A stretch of DNA of 64,000 bases from Chaetoceros tenuissimus. Taxonomy: Eukaryota > Bacillariophyta > Thalassiosirophyceae > Chaetocerotales > Chaetocerotaceae. Position 1 is the stretch's first letter; every line of letters starts with the position of its first letter. Below the pieces are notes generated by a model, which worked only from the letters and a program-made list of their open reading frames with translations, searched no databases and was not told where the DNA came from. The stretch covers positions 496,001-560,000 of the forward strand of contig BLLK01000040.1 of NCBI GenBank assembly GCA_021927905.1, given 5' to 3'. Shown here in pieces: positions 56,956 through 64,000 of the stretch. Position numbers and translations under genes: made by a program.

Positions 56956-59900
56956 ATGGAAGGTAGTTTACGTAGTTCTAACAACTTAAATAGTAACGAA
57001 AATTATACACCCACTTCTTCTTCTGACTTTAAACTCGTACCTTCAACTGACTTTTCCTATCTTGATTACGTAACCAATGTGAATGACAGCATCGACTTGA
57101 TAACATTGGATTCGCAAGAGACGAAACCGGTCACAATACTAAAAATTAGGAAAAAAGATGGAACTTTTAGCAAGCCTTTACTGGCCTTACTAGATACAGG
57201 CGCTGGCTCTACCGTAGGTAAAGCAACCCTTAGCACCTTTGGTAAAGTTTCCAAAGTTTCCAGATCCAGTTTTTCAACTGCCAATGGCAGGTTTTCAAGC
57301 GACAAAGCGGTACAGCTTGACTTCGTGTTGTCGGAATTCTCCGAATCTAGGGTTATTTGTCGAAGAGGAATTCGTTTGCTTCCAGATGCATGCGATCTTC
57401 CTTATGACTTGATCATAGGTCGCGACCTAATGCACGAATTGAAAATGGATATTCTGTTTTCAGAGAATGAAGTCCACTGGGACGGACTTCGCCTTCCGAT
57501 GCACTCAACAAAGACTGCTATCACTGAGATGGACATTGATTTGAACTCAATCTATCAGGATGCAGGAGAGAGCGAAGCGGTAAAAAAGGCCGGAGATCGT
57601 CTTATGAAGATTCTCGATGCATCATACGAAACACCAGACATTGACAAAGAGGTAGAACAGATGGACTATCTGTCCGACTTTCAGAAAACACTTTTGAAAG
57701 CTCTACTCAAACGTCATGAAATGCTTTTTGATGGCACCTTAGGTGAATGGAAAGGCGATCCAATAGATATTAAACTAAAAGAAGGATCTAAACCTTACTA
57801 TCGTCCACCTATGAAAGTACCACATATTCATGAAGCAACTTTCAAAAAGGATCTTGATCGCTTGGTCTCAATCGGAGTTCTTACCAAAAAGAATACTTCT
57901 GAATGGGGAGCACCTAGCTTCATCGTCCCAAAGAAAGATGGTACAGTTCGTTTTGTAACAGATTTTCGTAAACTAAATTCAATGATTAAACGAAATCCAT
58001 ACCCAATCCCACATATCAGAGACATGCTGTTGAAAGTCAGCAATTTCCAATATGCTACATCTTTAGACTTAGTAATGGGCTTTTACAACATTACACTATC
58101 TGAAGACGCAAAGGAAATCTGCACAATCACAACACCTTGGGGCAAGTACTCCTACAATCGACTACCGATGGGAGTGTGCATAGCACCTGACGTATTCCAA
58201 GAAAAGATGAACAATCTTTTCAATGAATTGGAGTCAGTACGTTGCTACATTGATGATCTCTTGGTAATCACCCATGGTTCATACGAGAAGCATCTGGAGG
58301 AGCTGGAAAAAGTTTTCGTCCTACTTGAGAACGCTGGACTCAAATGTAAGTTCGGAAAATGCTTCTTCTGCCAAGATGAAATCGAATACCTTGGTTACAT
58401 CATCACGCGTGATGGAATCAAGCCAAACCCAAAGAAAGTACAGGCGATTTTAGACATCCAACGTCCAACTACGACCAGTGAAGTCCGCCACTTTGTCGGT
58501 ATGGTGCAGTATTACAGAGATGTATGGCCTAACAGGTCTCATATTCTGACTCCACTTACTGAATTGACTGCGGGAAAGGGCAAAAATGCCAAAGTCAATT
58601 GGACTGAAGAACACGAAACTGCGTTTAATGAAATCAAAAAGATCATTGCGGAGGAGACTCTTCTAGCATACCCCGATTTCAGCAAAAAGTTTATTATCCA
58701 TTCGGACGCGAGTGATTATCAACTTGGAGCAGCTATCATGCAAGAAGACGATCAAGGAGTTCTTCGTCCACTAGCTTTCTACACTCGTAAACTAAACAGT
58801 GCTCAAAAGAATTACACTACAACTGAAAAAGAGTTGCTTAGTATCGTAGAGACACTTAATGAGTTTCGAAATATTTTACTTGGATATGAGATCGATGTAT
58901 ATACCGATCACAAGAATCTCACCTTTGCTACTGATGACAATAGTTCACAAAGGCGAAAAAGATGGGAGTCACTTGTTCAAGAATTTGGAATCAATATCAT
59001 ATACATTCCTGGAGAAGACAACACAGTTGCTGATGCCTTATCTCGTCTTCCTCGAGCTGATCAAAAAGATTACGAGGACATGTCGAAAGAAGAGAGGCTC
59101 CAGGTATTGTCACCACAAATGCAACAGGGTAGACGAGTTGTGTACGCACTTACAGAAGTACCAATGGACTCGGAAGCTCCACGTAAAACACGTGAAGATT
59201 ACTACCATGAGCTCTGTGCCCTCATGCAAGTTAACGATTTCTACGTCACCACCGAATCAGCAGATTGCTTCGTAAGCGTCGATTCCGATGAAATTGTCTT
59301 CCCACTTGCGCCACAAATCGTGGAGGAGGAACAGAAGAAACTGTTGCAAGGTTCTAGTAAGGAATCTCTCGCTCTTAAAACAGCCCTAGCGAAGAAGGAT
59401 CCTAACTACGAATACAAAGAGGTTGAGAAGAGACAACTTCTTCATTTCCACGGAAAGATTTATGTACCCTCAAATCTCCGTGAACGAGTACTCACTTGGT
59501 ATCACTATTACCTACGTCATCCGGGAGGAGACAGATTGGCCAACACTATTCAAAGAATAGCTACTTGGAATGGGATAACCGCACAGTCTAGACGACTATG
59601 CAAAAAGTGTGACACTTGTCAAAAGTTCAAGAAACGAAACAATAAATATGGACATGTGCCGCCTAAAGAACCGGAAGATTTACTGCCATGGGACACGTTG
59701 TGTGTAGATCTTGTTGGTCCTTATTCTCTTAAGGCTAAAGTACGCCAGCTAGACGGAAAGGTCATTGAACAAGAAATCCAATTGCTTGCAATGACGTTTA
59801 TCGATCCCGCTACTGGTTGGTTCGAATGGGCTCAAGTCATAGATGACAAAAGCTCTGCTGCGATATCACAATTACTTGATAGTGTTTGGCTCGCTAGGTA

Positions 59901-60492
59901 TCCTAGACCAAGACAAGTACTGTATGACAATGGCTCTGAATTCAAAAAGAACTTTCAACCATTGCTCAAAGATATGGCAATTAAACCCAAGTGCACTACC
60001 ATCAAAAATCCTCAAGCTAATTCCATACTCGAAAGGATCCATCAAGTGACTGGCAATATGCTCACGTCATCCGATTTGATGAACCAAGAGTTTGATATTA
60101 GAGACTTGTGGACTCCGACGCTAACGTCAATTGCATATGCCATACGCTGTAGTTTTCATAGTACTTTAAATGCTACACCAGGACAATTAGTCTTTGGGCG
60201 TGATATGCTACTTGATATCTCCTATGAGCATGATTATCAAGCGACTTGGCAGAAGAAGCAGCGCCAAATTATTAATGACAACATTCGCGAAAATAGCAAG
60301 CGCATAGATCACGACTACAAGGTCGGGGATAGAGCGTACATCGTCAAGGACGGTAACTATCGAAAGTTGACAGGACCACATGAAGGTCCTTTTAATATTA
60401 TTCAGGTACATACTAATGGAACTGTAACTATCCAAAAAGGAATTACAGAAGAGCGTCTGAACATTCGTCGACTCACTCCTCACTTCGAATAA
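56956..60492 (+). CDS. Ty3/gypsy pol polyprotein
   Basis: 1178 codons. Order: protease (LLDTGAGSTV), reverse transcriptase (LPMGVCIAP, YIDDLLV), RNase H (HSDASDYQLGAAI), integrase zinc domain (HPGGDRLAN and CKKCDTCQKF), catalytic core (CVDLVGPY, LYDNGSEFK, ILERIHQ) and a C-terminal chromo-like region. The order RT-RNase H-integrase defines Ty3/gypsy. Pol shares gag's frame beyond a stop, so translation would use read-through or re-initiation as in some relatives. Confidence 0.95.
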   Translation: MEGSLRSSNNLNSNENYTPTSSSDFKLVPSTDFSYLDYVTNVNDSIDLITLDSQETKPVTILKIRKKDGTFSKPLLALLDTGAGSTVGKATLSTFGKVSKVSRSSFSTANGRFSSDKAVQLDFVLSEFSESRVICRRGIRLLPDACDLPYDLIIGRDLMHELKMDILFSENEVHWDGLRLPMHSTKTAITEMDIDLNSIYQDAGESEAVKKAGDRLMKILDASYETPDIDKEVEQMDYLSDFQKTLLKALLKRHEMLFDGTLGEWKGDPIDIKLKEGSKPYYRPPMKVPHIHEATFKKDLDRLVSIGVLTKKNTSEWGAPSFIVPKKDGTVRFVTDFRKLNSMIKRNPYPIPHIRDMLLKVSNFQYATSLDLVMGFYNITLSEDAKEICTITTPWGKYSYNRLPMGVCIAPDVFQEKMNNLFNELESVRCYIDDLLVITHGSYEKHLEELEKVFVLLENAGLKCKFGKCFFCQDEIEYLGYIITRDGIKPNPKKVQAILDIQRPTTTSEVRHFVGMVQYYRDVWPNRSHILTPLTELTAGKGKNAKVNWTEEHETAFNEIKKIIAEETLLAYPDFSKKFIIHSDASDYQLGAAIMQEDDQGVLRPLAFYTRKLNSAQKNYTTTEKELLSIVETLNEFRNILLGYEIDVYTDHKNLTFATDDNSSQRRKRWESLVQEFGINIIYIPGEDNTVADALSRLPRADQKDYEDMSKEERLQVLSPQMQQGRRVVYALTEVPMDSEAPRKTREDYYHELCALMQVNDFYVTTESADCFVSVDSDEIVFPLAPQIVEEEQKKLLQGSSKESLALKTALAKKDPNYEYKEVEKRQLLHFHGKIYVPSNLRERVLTWYHYYLRHPGGDRLANTIQRIATWNGITAQSRRLCKKCDTCQKFKKRNNKYGHVPPKEPEDLLPWDTLCVDLVGPYSLKAKVRQLDGKVIEQEIQLLAMTFIDPATGWFEWAQVIDDKSSAAISQLLDSVWLARYPRPRQVLYDNGSEFKKNFQPLLKDMAIKPKCTTIKNPQANSILERIHQVTGNMLTSSDLMNQEFDIRDLWTPTLTSIAYAIRCSFHSTLNATPGQLVFGRDMLLDISYEHDYQATWQKKQRQIINDNIRENSKRIDHDYKVGDRAYIVKDGNYRKLTGPHEGPFNIIQVHTNGTVTIQKGITEERLNIRRLTPHFE

Positions 60493-60704
60493 ACCCCCCA
60501 TACAGATTCATGACTCGCTGCACATGAACAAACTTTTTTTGATTTTTTTATCAGTAGGTTTTTTGCCATCGGCTTTTTCCTACATTCAAAGACATTTCGA
60601 ATACATTGTGGTTTTTGTTCCCAAGTAGCTCTGTGACTGGGTATATGGTTGGTTGTTATGTCGGTTTGGACTTTGTCTAGTTTCAATTCAATTAGGGAGG
60701 AGAA

Positions 60705-60900
60705 TGCCACAACCGTGACCGTTAGCAGAACCGTTATAGGACTGTGACGTCACGGAATGGCCTATCGGAGGATACCTTCTTCAACAAGAACACTATCCAA
60801 CGCATCGCTGAATACACATGTGCAACAACCGTCGTTACATCTAGTATAGAACTAATCATAATAACTTCTACTTAGCTCTCTAGACTACGTGGTTGTGGCA
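60705..60900 (+). repeat. 3' LTR of Ty3/gypsy element
   Basis: 196 bp, same as the 5' LTR; followed by TATAT. Confidence 0.95.
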
Positions 60901-60922
60901 TATATTTTTATAGTTTGCATAG

Positions 60923-61584
60923 ATGTGCTTAGTTGACTTCCTACGTACACTACTGTTCTTGATTACCATCATCTCCTTCATCTTGATCATGATTTTCCAA
61001 CCTCGCTTCACTTGTATTGATGTCCTTACTGATATTGAGAATCAGGAACTTGAAATAATTGTGTATGGTAATCCTAAAGCACATCAGGGACCTCGCTTCT
61101 TTTGTGGCAAAGGATTTTTTGGAAGAGGACATGTCTACAATTTGGATCATTGTCTTCAAATGCAGATGCATGACCTTGTTCAGGTTGCACTTGCTCCCAA
61201 TCTACACCGAGTTAATAATCCCACATTCTTTACAGTTGAGTCTGCCCTTGAAGTTGAGCTAGATATCTTCATGAACTCCCAGATGCCCACTTCATTTGCC
61301 AGAATGGTGAATTTTTGCATACTTTTGAAAACTTGAGACCTCAATCTTGTGATTTGCTGCACTTGCGTACACCTGACATTGATAATATCATCAAGTTCAT
61401 CCTTGATGCTTCTCTTCAAGGTGTACTATATGCTAATAATAGCAGAGTGGTAAGTATTACTGCTGCAAAGTCATGGGATAATGAGGACAATTGCAATGAT
61501 AGAGTTCATATCCATGTCAAAAAAATCAATCATGAAGCCGAAGATTTCATTGTCATTGACAACAAAGATGAGATTGAAGTATAA
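60923..61584 (+). CDS. RusA-like Holliday-junction resolvase fold protein, one frame change
   Basis: The first frame (ATG at 60923, stop at 61336) gives LEIIVYGNPKAHQGPRFFCG, the first strand and P.P.(R)PR loop of RusA proteins. A second frame (61315-61584) carries the metal-site block PDIDNIIKFILDASLQGVLY and the closing KSWDNEDNCNDRVHIHVKKI. RusA enzymes resolve four-way DNA junctions using three Asp. Here the DxDN...K..D block is kept, but the later Asp-Asp pair is Asn-Asn (ANNSRVV), which may abolish cutting. The frame changes between 61305 and 61335. The hydrophobic start (LLFLITIISFILIMIF) is more likely intron than protein if the exon at 54979 is real. Confidence 0.6.
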
Positions 61585-62422
61585 TGATACAAAATACACA
61601 ATAATGAATACATAATATTTGTTTTATATATATAATTATTTGCAATTTATATTTAGACTTTTTAGTCAATTGTTTCAATGGTATTGCTTTTTAGGATCAG
61701 TGACTTCTATTTTGAACTTTCAAGATTTTGCAGCCAATCTTCAAAGATATTCAATCAAACTTCTTTTGCCAATTTATATCCCCATTGATCACTTGACGCC
61801 GTGATGACTGCCCTCTTAAACCAAATGTTCAATTGTCAGCACCGTTTGTTTGGATTATATTTGTTCATAATTCTGCTTAGCTGTATGTGTAATTGTATCA
61901 CGACCACTAGTTTTTTACCTGAATATTCCATATTGAATTCAGAATTGTTGGCTTAGAATGCCAACTTTGCATGATTTGTATTGGCCTTTTATTTTGCTTC
62001 TTTAACCTTTCCAAAACCTTCCTCTCATCATTCTTTTGTTATGCGTGCACTGTGCACTTTCTTCTTCTTTAGCTTCCAGTACTAGTAACCTATGAACATA
62101 CACACATTACCTTTATTTATATATTCTTGTACTTTCTGCCATTGAAATTACCTCATTTTTAGATTTCCATACAAACATCAATAGAAAGGAACTAATTCAA
62201 CTCAAATGCCATGCATTTTCACCCCACTGCTTTAGGACCTTTCGGAGTAGATATTGGGCATGCTGGGAGTTGGTGACAACAAGAAAAAGGAAATAATGAA
62301 CATGAAAGAGCTGCTAGTAGCATTGCTCTTCCTTTTGCCAGTTGGTGAAGAATTTTTGAAACATACCCCTAATCCACATGTAAATTTCAAAAGAGTAAAT
62401 CAATGTCTCATAGAGAGTAATG
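61585..62422. other. Spacer, nothing recognised
   Basis: AT-rich. No gene-like frame and no clear repeat. Confidence 0.45.
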
Positions 62423-64000
62423 TGTTATACAACATAGTACACCTTGGCTCGCGGATGGAAAGATCTTTATTTAAACCTTATGTTTATAGAGGGCCCAACC
62501 AATATCATTAGAACTCACTCTGATCAACTGGAGTTATGGTTGGGAGCTCAGCAGAAGCCTATGGGGCAAGTAACCATGTGAGCATTCCTATGGAATGAAA
62601 TCAAAATATTTTGCTAATAAAATTTTTCAAATTTACCAAATAAATAGAATGGACGATACTCCAACTTTTACTGCATTTTGCTAAAGCTGTTACAAGAGCT
62701 TGCATAGAACTGATTGCTTATATTCCAACATTTACACAATTAATGACAATTTCAGAAGGAGACATTGATGAGTTCTCCATTCTTCCAACTCTGGTTGTGC
62801 TGTTGCACAGTGTATTATCTACATGCCTTCTTTAGCTGCTAATCTAAAGGCACTATCCTTTACTCTTAAAGACAGAGTGTATTGTAATGCTCTCTATGAT
62901 GATGCAGGTCTTGCTGTTTTGGATCAAGCTCAATTAACTCTGATGAAGAACTATGGTGCTCAAGTGCTTCAAGATAAGGTGAATGATGAATCTGTGACCC
63001 TTCCAGAAATTGAAATGCCCAAATTTACTTCTGAAAACTATGACTTTATGTCAAAGTTTGTTAGGTGTACATGGCATATCCATCGATTATCTCATTTGTG
63101 AAGCAGATGGAAACTTTAATGACATCCATCCAAGTAGGAAATTGAAACTTAGAGCATGCTTATCCAGAAGAGGTCCAAAATTCCAGGAAGATTCTTAAAC
63201 TCTCTTTGGTTGGTTCTCTTTGGTTGGTACCTTCAGTACATTGGTACAACTGGACATGGAGCAAACATTGTAAAACACTTTCAACCTCAAAGACAAGGCT
63301 ATAATTTGCATCTCACATTTGTCAATCACTTTTCAAATGCAACATACCTTCAGAATAAAGCAACTCAGGCTGTACAATCTATCAAGGTTGAACTACCTGG
63401 TGATAAACCTTGTTTCAAGTTAGAGGATTACTAAAACCACATGACAGAATGCTTCAATCATTTAGCTAATGGAGGTGCTCAGTACGAACTCAATGACTAT
63501 CAAAAAATTCAAAGATTCAACACTGATACTGCAATTAAGTATCATGTAGATACCAAAGATACTTGGGACAATATCCAAGGAGCAAAGGATTTTGATACTT
63601 ATTACAATTTGTTTTCCTCCAAGCTGCAACAATTTAGAACTTTGAGGGGAGATGGTACATATAACGATAACAGGTGTATCAAACAAGTCAATACCAGAGG
63701 AAGAGATAGATCTCAATGTGGTGGATGATATGGAAGAGGAGGTGGCAGAGGTTTTGGTTGTGGAAGAGGCAGAGGTAAAAATTCATATCAAAGCCATATA
63801 ACAATCCTCCTGGCCTTCCAAACTTCATAGCAGAAGCCAGAAACTATCCACAAGAAATGTTTCATAAGATGTCAAAGCTTCAAAAGGCTGCTGTGCAACA
63901 AGCTAAGATTGACAATGGTTGGAAAGACAGCTGTACACCACCTGATGGTTTTACTATCAATGGCTAATGGTTATGCTTTTCCTTCTCCAAGTATTATTGC
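62423..64000 (+). mobile_element. Ty1/copia fossil, 5' part, runs off right edge
   Basis: The leader (ATCAACTGGAGTTATGGTTG, GAGCATTCCTATGGAATGAA) and gag match the 35-42 kb element in opposite orientation, at about 85-90% in the leader by eye. Gag text includes YFSNATYLQNKAT-like and KLQQFRTLRGDGTYNDNR, and a Gly/Arg-rich tail near 63720. It carries several breaks (about five or more) and continues past the window, so its 3' end is not visible. Confidence 0.8.

Larger units (their letters stand above)
55119..60900 (+). mobile_element. Ty3/gypsy LTR retrotransposon, looks whole and very young
   Basis: Two 196 bp LTRs (55119-55314 and 60705-60900) are identical by eye, with 10 bp inverted ends TGCCACAACC/GGTTGTGGCA and a TATAT target duplication on both sides. 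The interior carries gag and a single pol (protease, reverse transcriptase, RNase H, integrase). A purine tract AATTAGGGAGGAGAA precedes the 3' LTR. No break is seen. Identical LTRs mean insertion was recent. No TGG-type primer-binding site follows the 5' LTR, so priming may be atypical. Gypsy-like element of diatoms (GyDi type). Confidence 0.95.

Noticed and set aside
1-64000. CRISPR arrays, bacterial operons, rRNA and complete tRNA genes
   Set aside because: No spaced identical short repeats of array type, no ribosome-binding-site style gene packing, and no full cloverleaf apart from the tRNA-like head in the SINE-like element. Introns and LTR elements show a eukaryotic nuclear sequence.

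Overview
The window looks like nuclear DNA of a diatom, most likely a centric diatom close to Chaetoceros. This is inference from gene families and style: a BspA-like leucine-rich-repeat protein with the family's usual opening and ending, long minus-strand ankyrin genes, a plastid-type signal peptide ending in a Phe after an Ala, short GT-AG introns (61, 72 and 85 nt), AT-rich spacers, and Ty1/copia (CoDi-like) and Ty3/gypsy elements of diatom type. No species can be fixed from the sequence alone.

Layout. 1-5.9 kb: a 3.9 kb cassette bounded by ~340 bp inverted repeats holds a DDE_4 transposase, a BspA-LRR gene and a small protein with two Atg8-binding-like motifs. A protein gene points outward from each arm. 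5.9-9.3 kb: a MITE-like element, a short plastid-type protein gene, a lipoyl-domain gene with a Kgd4-like tail, and a tRNA-derived element bounded by hairpins. 9.3-13.2 kb: two broken type II membrane sugar or lipid modifying enzymes (FkbM methyltransferase-like, fucosyltransferase-like). 13.3-18.5 kb: an ankyrin pseudogene split by a gag-only LTR element, then a broken sulfotransferase gene. 20.8-24.6 kb: a complete-length PIF/Harbinger transposon with TTA target duplication and GGCC-rich ends; its transposase is broken. 25-30.4 kb: an intact glycosyltransferase-like gene, a second ankyrin pseudogene copy that preserves the empty site of the LTR insertion, Elongator subunit ELP5, and a convergent acidic membrane protein. 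32-45.8 kb: nested Ty1/copia fossils and a complex satellite. 46-49 kb: a divergent pair of Cys-containing genes. 49.9-51.7 kb: an old Ty1/copia pol fossil. 51.8-54.4 kb: a STELLO/DUF288-like glycosyltransferase. 55.1-60.9 kb: a very young Ty3/gypsy element with identical LTRs, lying next to or inside a gene for a RusA-like resolvase. 62.4-64 kb: the start of another Ty1/copia copy.

The reliable host genes are ELP5 (tRNA wobble modification), two Golgi-type glycosyltransferases, the BspA-LRR gene and the lipoyl/Kgd4-like gene (2-oxoglutarate dehydrogenase complex). Much of the rest is mobile DNA and decayed paralogues. Several host genes carry only one to three single-base frame changes, so recent pseudogenes, alleles and assembly errors cannot be told apart here.
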